From NCBI RefSeq assembly GCF_001279725.1, contig NZ_LGDE01000018.1, forward strand, positions 1 through 13,563: a DNA stretch of 13,563 nt, read 5' to 3'. A model generated the notes under the pieces. The model ran no database searches, was not told the DNA's origin, and saw only the letters and a list, made by a program, of their open reading frames with translations. Position 1 is the stretch's first letter. Each line of letters begins with the position of its first letter. This stretch comes from Streptomyces sp. WM4235 (GTDB lineage: Bacteria; Actinomycetota; Actinomycetes; Streptomycetales; Streptomycetaceae). The position numbers and the translations under genes were made by a program. Positions 7,242 to 13,387 of the stretch are shown in pieces.

Positions 7242-8620
7242 GCGGTGCTCCCGGGCGTCGGGCGGTCGGCGGACGGGGCGCCGAGGGCGTGCGGCAGCGC
7301 CGCGAGGATCCGGCCGCAGTCGGCCAGCAGTTCCGGCCCGGACTCGGCGGTGAGGAAGCACAGCGCCGCCATGGAGTTGGCGCCCCCCGCCTCCTCGTAC
7401 ACCGGCACCCGGCTGCCCGGCGGGAGGCTGTGCTCACGCACCAACTCGACGCGGGAACCGGGCGCGAGCAGGGCGGGCCAGTCGACCGCCTCGAAGTCCC
7501 AGGTCGGGAGCTCGCTCCAGGGCCGGCCCTCGGGATCCACGGCGAGGACGACGAGCGACCCGGCCGCCCCTTCGCCCTCCGTCAGCATCCGCCGCGGGTA
7601 GTCGACGTCCCGGCCGAGCAACTCGCGGACCAGCATGCCGATCATGTCGAGGCCGAAGACGGTCTCCACCTGCCGTGTGGTCATCACCCCACCGAACCGG
7701 GCCGCCGTCTCGATCAGCCACATGGCACCGTCCGCACCGAGTTTGATCTCGGTGTGGGTGGCACAGGTGTCGAGCCCGAGCGCGTCGACGGCGGCGCGGG
7801 ACACCTCCTCGATCCGGCGCTGAAGGGCTTCCGGGAGAGCCGCCGGAGCCAGGCTCGCGCGCTCGGTGAAGGGCGCGATGGTGGGCATCCGGCCGGTGAT
7901 GCACAGCGGGTGGTACCGGCCGCCGGCGACGATCCCCTCCACGCTCGCGTAGTCGCCCCAACCGGCCTCGTCGAACCAGTCGGAGGCCTCACCGATCACG
8001 ATCTCCTCCAGCAGGAAATCGCTGACGCCCTCGTCCGCGGCGTGCAGTTCCGCGTATCCCTGGGCGGACGAGGCCTCCATGACGGAACGGCCGGTCTTCC
8101 ACGCCTCCTCGGCCTGCTCCTCGTTCCACACGGTGAGGTGGGCCGTGGAGCCCGCGCTCCAGGCGGCCTTCAGCAGCAGCGGCGGCGTCAGTTCCTCGAA
8201 GGCGGTCGCGATGTCCTCCGGCGTGTGGACCTCCGTGAACCCCGGTACGGGCACCCCGGCATCACGCCAGATCCGGCGCATCAGGCGCTTGTCCCGGGCC
8301 CCCGCGACCCGTTCGCCGGCGCCGCGCAGCCCGAGCCGCTCACTGGCATGGGCCACGGCCACCACCGCGTACTCCGACAGCGTCAGCACCGCTGCGGCGC
8401 CGACGCGGCGCGCGTGGGAACAGATCAGATCGACCAGTTCCACCCCCTCGCGGGGCTGCACCGAGGTGATGGACGCGCATGCGGGCAGCCATACGGACTC
8501 GGTGGTTCGAGGCAGTGGTGCGAGCGCCAGGACATGGACGTCGGCGTGAGCCGCGATTCTCGGTATCGCGTACTCCAGCGGAGGGCCGCCCTTGGCATAG
8601 ACGAAGAGGATCGGGGACAT
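7238..8620 (-). CDS. ATP-grasp ligase (carboxylate-amine ligase type)
   Basis: The 460-aa product begins with a Rossmann-like pre-ATP-grasp domain (MSPILFVYAKGGPP, 1-100) and has an ATP-grasp core at about 105-340. Candidate ATP/Mg ligands are Lys151 in LLLKAAWSAGS, Glu205-Glu206 in LLEEIVIGEASDW, Glu291 in HTEIKLG and Glu304 with Arg308 in LIETAARFGG. A C-terminal domain (345-445) resembles those of L-amino-acid ligases. ATP-grasp enzymes activate a carboxylate as acyl-phosphate and join it to an amine or thiol, so a dipeptide or amide product is likely but the substrates are unreadable. The usual Asn of the E-x-N-x-R motif is Ala306. The ATG at 8620 follows GGGAG; longer starts add non-coding-looking sequence. 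It is the first gene of a three-gene operon and overlaps the next by 4 nt. Confidence 0.9.
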   Translation of the reverse strand: MSPILFVYAKGGPPLEYAIPRIAAHADVHVLALAPLPRTTESVWLPACASITSVQPREGVELVDLICSHARRVGAAAVLTLSEYAVVAVAHASERLGLRGAGERVAGARDKRLMRRIWRDAGVPVPGFTEVHTPEDIATAFEELTPPLLLKAAWSAGSTAHLTVWNEEQAEEAWKTGRSVMEASSAQGYAELHAADEGVSDFLLEEIVIGEASDWFDEAGWGDYASVEGIVAGGRYHPLCITGRMPTIAPFTERASLAPAALPEALQRRIEEVSRAAVDALGLDTCATHTEIKLGADGAMWLIETAARFGGVMTTRQVETVFGLDMIGMLVRELLGRDVDYPRRMLTEGEGAAGSLVVLAVDPEGRPWSELPTWDFEAVDWPALLAPGSRVELVREHSLPPGSRVPVYEEAGGANSMAALCFLTAESGPELLADCGRILAALPHALGAPSADRPTPGSTA

Positions 8621-9186
8621 GGTGCTCCCGGGGTCGAGGGGGACGCCGCGTGGCGCTGCGGCGGCGTCGGGGGACGATCCGTACGGGGTGACACGGTGTA
8701 CGGACCAGGGGCAACTAGAGCACGACGGGGAACGGCGGACGCACGTCTGTACCCCTACTCGGTTAGGCGTTCGCCAAACAACCGCACGCGCCAAGTGGGC
8801 GTGGAATGAAGGTGTTTCAGCCACCTGCACGGAGCCCGAGACGATCACGGGCCCTCGATGCCGACCGGGTGGTCCCGGGCCCGGGAGCGGGGTCTGCGGC
8901 GAGTGGCCCCATGCCGGGAGGGCCGGTAAAAGGAGGCCGGTATGTGGGGGTGGGGTGGTGGGTGTGATACTCGACCGGCGGACTCGATCCATCGCGGTAC
9001 GACGGGCCCAGGGAGCCTCGCGGAGGCCGCCGTGCGGACCGGCGACGTGCGAAGGAGCGCTGAAAGAGGGACGCATCCCAACGGTCACTGCGCGACATCG
9101 TCCTCGGACCGGGGCGGGAGACGCTGCGGCGGCTGCGTTCCGGTACGTCCCCCACACGGGGCCAGGCGGCCCCCGCGCGGGAGCGG
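8621..9186. other. Long upstream region of the ATP-grasp operon; no confident gene
   Basis: About 570 bp lie before the next supportable ORF. Nearest the operon is an AT-richer patch with an inverted repeat (8760-8784) and a weak promoter (TTGTTT, 18 bp, TAGGGG on the minus strand). CCCGGGCCCGGG (8874-8885) is a self-complementary GC palindrome. AAAAGGAGG followed by ATG at 8942 is a good translation start with no convincing protein behind it. From about 9085 the frame of the next gene already has coding-like codon use. Confidence 0.5.
8736..8784 (-). promoter_or_regulatory. Putative promoter/operator of ATP-grasp operon
   Basis: On the minus strand, TTGTTT and TAGGGG are separated by 18 bp, a weak match to a housekeeping promoter. 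Over it lies an imperfect inverted repeat (8760-8784), arms CGGTT.GGCG and CGCC...AACCG with a 1-versus-3 nt interruption. It sits 140-165 bp upstream of the ATP-grasp start and could be a regulator site. Assignment is tentative. Confidence 0.3.
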
Positions 9187-9561
9187 GTGGCCGCCGATCC
9201 GGTGCTGCGCGCGGGCGTGTTGTACGCGGCGCGGCACGACCCCCGCGCGGAGGACCTGCCGTTGCTGCGCTTCCTGCTGGAGTGCGAGTGCGAGTGCGAG
9301 TGCGAGAGCGGGCCGGGAGCGGAACGGTTCGAGGAGCGCTGGTTGGCCGCGGCGCTGGTCGCGGCCCACGGGCGGGAAGAGGACGTGGCGCTCCTTCGGA
9401 CGGCCACCTCCGGTCAGGTCACCGACAGCGCCGGAGCCGTGGAGTGGGCCCGGGCCCGGCAGGAGAGCGACGCGGAGGCCGAGAGGCACTTGTGGGTGTT
9501 CCTGACCCACCTGGAGGACGTGTCGGGCGAGGAACTGGAACGCAGGCTCGCCGAGGCGTGA
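9187..9561 (+). CDS. Hypothetical leucine-rich helical protein, start uncertain
   Basis: I do not recognise this 124-aa acidic, helix-rich protein. Repeated units such as REDVALLRTATSG and AEDLPLLRFLLE hint at HEAT/ARM-like helical pairs, but this is only an impression. The codons have strong G/C third positions, and the frame stays coding-like upstream to about 9085 (RDIVLG, then RETLRRLRSGTS) until a TGA at 9061-9063. No ATG, GTG or TTG exists in that extension, so GTG 9187 (GGGAG 3 nt away) is the first usable start. The real gene may be longer with a non-standard start, or 5' damaged. A (GAGTGC)4 repeat encodes alternating Glu-Cys in the middle. It converges on the gene ending at 9664. 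Confidence 0.6.
   Translation: MAADPVLRAGVLYAARHDPRAEDLPLLRFLLECECECECESGPGAERFEERWLAAALVAAHGREEDVALLRTATSGQVTDSAGAVEWARARQESDAEAERHLWVFLTHLEDVSGEELERRLAEA
9280..9303 (+). repeat. Hexanucleotide tandem repeat (GAGTGC)4 inside CDS
   Basis: Four perfect GAGTGC copies, followed by another GAG, encode Glu-Cys-Glu-Cys in the 9187-9561 ORF. A change of one unit would keep the frame, so length variation would alter only the Glu-Cys run. Confidence 0.95.
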
Positions 9562-9604
9562 GGCGTGAGGCGCGTCGTGTGGTGCGTGGTGTGAGGGAGG
9601 TGGA

Positions 9605-9656
9605 GGGTGCGCGGGCGGGTGCGTCGCCGGGTCCCGGGCGGTCGCCGCGCGCACCC
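9605..9656. terminator. Bidirectional hairpin between convergent genes
   Basis: GGGTGCGCG (9605-9613) and CGCGCACCC (9648-9656) are perfect 9-bp complements, and the 34-nt loop contains a further CCGG-GTC-CCGG fold. It sits exactly between the stops of two convergent genes (9561 and 9664), where a two-way terminator is expected. No U-tract is present. Confidence 0.5.
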
Positions 9657-9663
9657 GGGAACG

Positions 9664-9876
9664 TCAGTCGCGCCGGCGCAGGACGTGTTCCGCGTAGGGC
9701 AGGTCGTGGACGTCGGCGGCGGATCCGGTCAGCGGGAACATGGGGGTGTAGGTGCACCGGCCGGGATAGGCGTGGTCGACTTCCCACTGCGCCGCCGTCG
9801 TTCCCTCGCCGGACTCCCGCGTGCAGACCGTGTACAAGGGGTGCGAGCAGCCCTGGCAGGCGGGCGGGCCGTTCAC
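9664..9876 (-). CDS. Small Cys-containing hypothetical protein (possible zinc-binding)
   Basis: From a GTG at 9876 the product is 70 aa. It has CxxC near its start (ACQGCSH, Cys7 and Cys10), a third Cys at YTVC (17) and a fourth in GRCTY, compatible with a small zinc site or a redox protein. I do not recognise the family. Codon use is strongly coding. The start is doubtful: the same frame is open upstream without a good start, while an ATG at 9986 in another frame opens a 37-aa ORF whose stop overlaps this GTG (GTGA). Either two coupled small ORFs or a single frameshifted gene would explain this. It is divergent from the VOC gene at 10145. Confidence 0.5.
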   Translation of the reverse strand: MNGPPACQGCSHPLYTVCTRESGEGTTAAQWEVDHAYPGRCTYTPMFPLTGSAADVHDLPYAEHVLRRRD

Positions 9877-10132
9877 GCTCGGGTCCGAGGGGCGTTGCCG
9901 CGGCCTCGCGTGGGCGGGTGAGGGCGCCAGGAACGGGACGGCGGGGCGCCGGGGGCGGAGGTCGCCGGGTCGGACGTGGTGATCATGACGGAAGAACGAT
10001 TCTGCGAGGGCGGGGGACACGCCTCGTCGCCGCGGAATCTGACCTTCCGGGGTGCGCCGGCGGCCCGTTGTCCCGCGTGGATCCCGTCGCACGGGCTCGT
10101 GTTCCCTCCCCGGTGTCGCCTCGGGGCCGTGC

Positions 10133-10138
10133 TAGCTT
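10133..10138 (+). promoter_or_regulatory. -10 element of a probable leaderless promoter for VOC gene
   Basis: TAGCTT lies 6 nt before the ATG at 10145, and no ribosome site precedes the ATG. This is the arrangement of actinomycete leaderless transcripts that begin at the A of ATG. The -35 side is poor. Confidence 0.5.
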
Positions 10139-10144
10139 CCGTTC

Positions 10145-10579
10145 ATGGAACAGCGTGTCAGTCTCATCACCTTGGGCGTCACGGACCTCGGTCGCGCCCG
10201 GGCGTTCTACGAGAGCCTGGGGTGGCGGGGTCAAGAGGTCGAGGAGACCGTCTTCTTCCAGGCCGGCGGCCTCGGATTCGTGCTCTGGGGTCGCGAGGAA
10301 CTCGCGCGTGACAGCGGCCTCGCCGACGGCCCGGGAACCGGATTCGGCGGTATCACCCTGGCCCACAACGTGCGTTCCCCGCAGGAGGTGGACGCGCTGA
10401 TCTCGGCGGCGCGAGAGGCGGGCGCCACTGTCACCAAACCGGCCGCGGCGACGTTCTACGGGGGTTACGCGGGATACTTCACCGATCCCGACGGGCATCC
10501 GTGGGAGATCGCCCACAATCCGGGCTTCCCGTTGGCCGAGGACGGCTCGCTCACCATCCCCGACTTCGGTTCCCTGTAG
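10145..10579 (+). CDS. VOC (glyoxalase/bleomycin resistance-fold) family protein
   Basis: The 144-aa protein has the two beta-alpha-beta-beta-beta modules of the vicinal oxygen chelate superfamily. Module 1 starts RVSLITLGVTDLGRARAFYE (4-23); module 2 starts GITLAHNV (69-76) and ends GYFTDPDGHPWEIAHNP (110-126). His74 and Glu121 occupy usual metal-ligand positions; the module 1 ligand is less clear (Gln3 or Ser6 region). Members include glyoxalase I, dioxygenases and drug-sequestering proteins, and this one cannot be narrowed down. It is cytoplasmic. The ATG at 10145 matches the family N-terminus and follows a -10 element at leaderless spacing. It stands alone, converging on a small membrane protein gene. 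Confidence 0.92.
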   Translation: MEQRVSLITLGVTDLGRARAFYESLGWRGQEVEETVFFQAGGLGFVLWGREELARDSGLADGPGTGFGGITLAHNVRSPQEVDALISAAREAGATVTKPAAATFYGGYAGYFTDPDGHPWEIAHNPGFPLAEDGSLTIPDFGSL

Positions 10580-10584
10580 CGCCG

Positions 10585-10659
10585 GCCGCCGTATCACCGG
10601 CTGTCGTGGCACCGGCCGTCGTGGCACCGGCCGCTTTGGCACCGGTCCCCGTGGCGCCG
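10585..10659. repeat. Five-copy 15-bp minisatellite
   Basis: Five adjoining 15-bp units (10585, 10600, 10615, 10630, 10645) follow the pattern GCCGTCGTGGCACCG with 0-4 differences each. The array starts 6 bp after the VOC stop and lies in the gap between two convergent genes. It could be non-coding, or the worn remains of an Ala/Pro/Val-rich coding tail. Confidence 0.9.
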
Positions 10660-10661
10660 AT

Positions 10662-10692
10662 CGGGCCGGCCTCGACCATCGCCACCGGCCCG
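10662..10692. terminator. Hairpin between convergent VOC and membrane-protein genes
   Basis: CGGGCCGG (10662-10669) and CCGGCCCG (10685-10692) form a perfect 8-bp stem with a 15-nt loop, 11 bp from the stop of the minus-strand gene and 83 bp past the VOC stop. The position suits a bidirectional terminator. Confidence 0.45.
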
Positions 10693-10702
10693 GCCCGCCC
10701 CC

Positions 10703-10948
10703 TCAGTTGGTGGTGACGGTGACGATGGCGGCGATGACCGTGAGCGTGGAGAGGGCGAGCATGCCGTGACGCACCAGCCCCGTCGCACTGTTGTCGATGG
10801 GGGACCGGCCCGTGGCCGGGGAGGGAGGCGTCGGTACCGCGGGTTGGGTTTGGTGCCGGCACGCACAGGTGTCCTGGTGGGTCAACGCGTCGCGCCAGAG
10901 TTCGCCGTCGAGGGGTGCCCGCGAGAACGCGGCCGGTTCGGACTTCAT
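10703..10948 (-). CDS. Small tail-anchored membrane protein, hypothetical
   Basis: The 81-aa protein has a polar N-terminal half with a CAC motif (Cys28, Cys30) and a Pro-rich stretch (37-50). A single hydrophobic helix ends it at about 62-79 (MLALSTLTVIAAIVTVTT), with Arg60-His61 just before. This predicts a C-terminally anchored membrane protein with its N-terminus in the cytoplasm. I do not recognise the family. The ATG at 10948 lacks a clear ribosome site and the promoter is not evident, although TTGACC (about 10990-10995 on the minus strand) is a candidate -35. High G/C third positions and the coherent membrane helix support a real gene. Confidence 0.6.
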   Translation of the reverse strand: MKSEPAAFSRAPLDGELWRDALTHQDTCACRHQTQPAVPTPPSPATGRSPIDNSATGLVRHGMLALSTLTVIAAIVTVTTN

Positions 10949-11234
10949 ACGCGTTTCAACCGTCAGGCGTCCGGGTGGTCACGCGCGTTGGTCAATCCGC
11001 CACTGGTCGCCACCTTCCGCCAGGGGCGGGGGCGCGTTGCGTTGCCGCGCGCGCCGGGGGCGCGGAGGGCGAGGGGTGCCCTGGCGTGGCCGAACGGGAG
11101 AGTGGGGCGGGTGTGATCCGGTACGGATGCGGAGCTACCGATGTCCCCTGGCGAGATGTCCCATGATCAGATTCGCGCATTGCGTCAAGGACATCGTCCG
11201 ACCGGGCGCCGGCCACTGAGTGGCGGGGGTGAAG

Positions 11235-11309
11235 TGGAGCGGATGGCAGGGATCGCACACTGCGTTTTCCCCCTGGAAGGGGGACGTTCTACTACTGAAC
11301 TACATCCGC
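11235..11309 (-). tRNA. tRNA-Gly (anticodon UCC), atypical T-arm
   Basis: The 75-nt minus-strand sequence folds as a tRNA. The 7-bp acceptor stem is perfect (GCGGATG/CATCCGC), the D-stem is GTTC/GAAC, the anticodon stem is TCCCC/GGGGA with loop CTTCCAG (anticodon TCC), and T-CCA is encoded at the 3' end. The T-stem pairs GCAG.G with CCTGC only if one T is bulged. The T-loop reads TGCGATC instead of TTCGATC, and the D-loop AGTAGTA instead of the usual AATGGTA, so G18 and U55 are both changed. It may be a specialised or decaying glycine tRNA. A weak hairpin (11212-11224) lies 11 nt downstream. Confidence 0.8.
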
Positions 11310-11358
11310 ACGCATGAGGAGGTTCGGTCCGTGGCCGATCCCCTTCAAGGTGATCACC

Positions 11359-11389
11359 ATCCTAGACGACAATCAGGGTGGGTTGGCAA
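11359..11389 (-). promoter_or_regulatory. Likely tRNA-Gly promoter
   Basis: On the minus strand, TTGCCA (11389-11384) and TAGGAT (11364-11359) are separated by 19 bp. TAGGAT is the actinomycete -10 consensus and lies 49 nt before the tRNA 5' end; the spacer is slightly long. A perfect palindrome GGTGATCACC (11349-11358) directly follows the -10, around the expected start point. Confidence 0.55.
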
Positions 11390-11484
11390 CTCGGCGCGCG
11401 GTGAGGGGCGGTCGGTGACCGGCGAGGCCTCCGAGGCGGAACCGCAGGGTTTCTGGTGGGGCGTCGGGGAATCGCGGACGAGAC

Positions 11485-11515
11485 GCCGGGGCAGTGCCCC
11501 CGGCCTCCGAAGGCC
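11485..11515. terminator. Two adjacent hairpins downstream of GIY-YIG-like ORF
   Basis: GCCGGGGC.GTGCCCCCGGC (11485-11504) and GGCCT-CCGA-AGGCC (11502-11515) are consecutive hairpins 36-66 nt beyond the stop of the minus-strand ORF ending at 11551. They are the likely end of the carotenoid oxygenase transcript. No U-tract is present. Confidence 0.45.
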
Positions 11516-11543
11516 ACGGCCGGTCCGACACGGCCGGTCCGAC
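11516..11543. repeat. 14-bp perfect tandem duplication
   Basis: ACGGCCGGTCCGAC occurs twice head to tail (11516-11529, 11530-11543), right beside the hairpins and 8 bp from the stop of the GIY-YIG-like ORF. Confidence 0.95.
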
Positions 11544-11550
11544 GGGAACG

Positions 11551-11841
11551 CTACGCGGCGGACCCCTCGTTGCGGTTGGCGAAGGGGCGGGCCGCGTGGA
11601 CCGCGATGAACTCGGCGATCAGGGAGGCCTCGGCGATGCCCGGACTCTCGTCAGGTGTGGACCGCCACGCGACGAGCAGGTCGGCCGAGTCGCGCAGTTG
11701 CCAGATGTAGCGGCCGCCCCAATGGCCCACCGGGAAGCCCGCGCCGTCGCGCCGGTACTCGTCGAGCCTCTTGCGGAGCCCGCGCCGGCCGTCCTTGCCC
11801 GCCGAGGCCTTGCCCACGTACAGGATCGTGGCGCCGTGCAC
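11551..11841 (-). CDS. GIY-YIG-like nuclease-fold protein, probably N-terminally truncated
   Basis: The 96-aa product from GTG 11841 has the second half of the GIY-YIG signature, ILYVGKAS (6-13). A basic helix [11 protein letters not shown] (21-31) should hold the catalytic Arg, and further on are WGGRYIWQL (41-49), AEASLIAEF with Glu71 as expected metal ligand, and a final PFANRN (86-91). The first GIY strand, normally about ten residues before YVG, is missing. The start lies 10 nt after the carotenoid oxygenase stop; the frame is open upstream but has no start codon near enough to add a GIY strand. It is either a remnant of a longer gene cut at this junction or a reduced form. Function is unknown; nuclease activity should not be assumed. 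Confidence 0.65.
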   Translation of the reverse strand: MHGATILYVGKASAGKDGRRGLRKRLDEYRRDGAGFPVGHWGGRYIWQLRDSADLLVAWRSTPDESPGIAEASLIAEFIAVHAARPFANRNEGSAA

Positions 11842-11851
11842 CCAGGCATCA

Positions 11852-13282
11852 TTATTCCTCGGTGGGCAACCAGGCCCCGTGGAGGCCCAGCGGCACGCGG
11901 ACCGGGATGCGGATCCGCGCGCAGGGGCCCTGCGCGGGGTCGTGCGCGGGGATGACGAGAAGCAGGCTGGTGTCGTCGGTGCGGTCGGTGGCGAAGGTCA
12001 GCCAGTAACCGTGTCCGTCGTCGCTGCTGCCGGGCGTCGGCGCGTAGACGGGCTCGCCGACCGAGAGGTCTCCCGCGTCCCAGTTCCGTGCGCCGAGGCC
12101 CGTGCCGTCGGCGGTGTACCACCGCAGGGCGTCGTACTCCCCGGGAAGCAGTCGGTCGGTGCGTCCGCTGACGGACGCGACGGCGATCGTGCGGTGGGGT
12201 CGGGTGAGCAGGCGGTCGTCGACGCGGGGGAACTCGACGGAGGCGTCGTCGAGCTGTGTGCGTCGTACGGTTCCCGCCACGGGGTCGATGACGGCCCGGG
12301 TCAGACCGCGGTGCGCGGTGGCGCCCTGCACGGGGTCCTGGCCGAGGGAGAGCGCGGGCCACTGGACGTAGTCGAGGACGATGCCGTCGTCGGTCGGATC
12401 CTCGTAGGCGTTCACGGTGTGCCAGACCCAGAACGCCTCGTCGCTCGCCCAGCGCACCGGGCCCCCGTCGCGCGGGACGAGTGCGATGCGGGTGCCCTGT
12501 TCGGGACGCCAGGCCAGGAACGAGCCGCCCCGCATGGCGCCCGCGATGTCGAAGAACGCGGGCGCCAGGATGAGGACGAGATGGCGGGAGGTGAGGGCCA
12601 TGTCGTGGATCATCAGCGGCTCGTCCACCCCGTCGATCGGGGTCGGGCCGCGCCCCACGGTCCCGTCCGGGTTGATGACGGACCAGGTCAGGTAGGGGGG
12701 TTCGAGCGCGTAGCAGAAGACGACCATTTCCCCCGTGGCCGGGTCGATCTTGGGGTGGGCGGTGATGCCGGCCGGGAGTCGCCCGTCGAACGTCTCCTTG
12801 CCGAGCGTCTGCAGGTCGGGGCCCATGCGGAAGGGGCAGTCGGACTCGGCCAGGGCGAGGAGGCGCCCCGCGTGCCGGACGACATTGATGTCGGGGAGGT
12901 TCTTGAAGGTGTGGGCGAGGTCGGGGCCGACGACGTCCGGACCGGGCGTGATCATGGATTCCAGCCCGCCCCACAGGGCGTGGCCCACCTTCTCCTCCGC
13001 GAGGATCGCGGGGGTGCGTACGAAGCGGTTGCCGTAGCGGGCGCGACCCCCCGAGAGCCACACGCCGTGCAGCATCCCGTCGCCGTCGATGGGGTACAGG
13101 TAGGACCCGATCGGGGTGAAGCGGGGGTTGGGGCCGTTGCGCAGGTAGAGGCCGTCGAGATCCTCGGGCAGCTCCCCGACGACGTCGAGGTCGACGACGT
13201 CCACCTCCTCGGTGACGGGGGCGAACCGTCCGTTGAGGTGGGCCGTACGGGTGGGGTCGAAGGCCGTGGCGTGGGTGGTCAT
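11852..13282 (-). CDS. Carotenoid oxygenase (RPE65/CCD family)
   Basis: The 476-aa protein is a full-length non-haem iron dioxygenase of the carotenoid cleavage family, a seven-bladed propeller that splits C=C bonds in carotenoids, apocarotenoids or stilbenes. The four iron-binding histidines appear in their usual contexts: GITAHPK (His176), MIHDMAL (His226), WHTVNAYED (His288) and GLHGAW (His468). The N-terminal signature [12 protein letters not shown] (42-53) and the DGDGMLHG motif (67-73 region) are also typical. It is cytoplasmic, with no signal peptide. The ATG at 13282 follows GGAGG by about 5 nt and begins [10 protein letters not shown]; longer starts add low-complexity sequence. The carotenoid substrate cannot be told, and no carotenoid synthesis genes are in the window. 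The GIY-YIG-like ORF follows 10 nt later. Confidence 0.94.
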   Translation of the reverse strand: MTTHATAFDPTRTAHLNGRFAPVTEEVDVVDLDVVGELPEDLDGLYLRNGPNPRFTPIGSYLYPIDGDGMLHGVWLSGGRARYGNRFVRTPAILAEEKVGHALWGGLESMITPGPDVVGPDLAHTFKNLPDINVVRHAGRLLALAESDCPFRMGPDLQTLGKETFDGRLPAGITAHPKIDPATGEMVVFCYALEPPYLTWSVINPDGTVGRGPTPIDGVDEPLMIHDMALTSRHLVLILAPAFFDIAGAMRGGSFLAWRPEQGTRIALVPRDGGPVRWASDEAFWVWHTVNAYEDPTDDGIVLDYVQWPALSLGQDPVQGATAHRGLTRAVIDPVAGTVRRTQLDDASVEFPRVDDRLLTRPHRTIAVASVSGRTDRLLPGEYDALRWYTADGTGLGARNWDAGDLSVGEPVYAPTPGSSDDGHGYWLTFATDRTDDTSLLLVIPAHDPAQGPCARIRIPVRVPLGLHGAWLPTEE

Positions 13283-13326
13283 GGGGACCTCCAGGGGGCG
13301 GAAGGCGGGGGGCTGCCCTCCAAGCC

Positions 13327-13385
13327 AGTCAACCGCCGCGAGTGGTGCACTGCCACTTCCGGGGGCGGCACTGCCACTTCCGGGG
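13327..13385 (-). promoter_or_regulatory. Upstream region of carotenoid oxygenase: direct repeats and possible -35
   Basis: GCACTGCCACTTCCGGGG occurs perfectly twice, at 13347-13364 and 13368-13385, with a 21-bp period (two helical turns). On the minus strand TTGACT (13332-13327) follows, a fair -35, 45 bp before the start codon; no clear -10 is seen. Tandem sites on one DNA face upstream of a -35 suggest an activator or repressor binding cooperatively. Confidence 0.5.
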
Positions 13386-13387
13386 CG

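Noticed and set aside
3523..7601. Long open frames on the plus strand opposite the MFS and phosphotransferase genes
   Set aside because: Their translations are Arg/Gly/His/Val-rich with no motifs and lie antisense to genes with clear domains; such shadows are routine in 72-percent GC DNA.
7238..8620. Naming the ATP-grasp enzyme as a specific dipeptide ligase such as BacD
   Set aside because: ATP-grasp motifs are clear, but substrate-specificity residues cannot be judged without alignment.
8619..10400. A 593-aa plus-strand open frame
   Set aside because: It crosses two strands' worth of supported genes, is mostly Arg/Gly/Pro, and has no recognisable domain.
11235..11309. tRNA gene as an integration site (attB) for a mobile element
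   Set aside because: No integrase gene and no second copy of the tRNA 3' end were found in the window.
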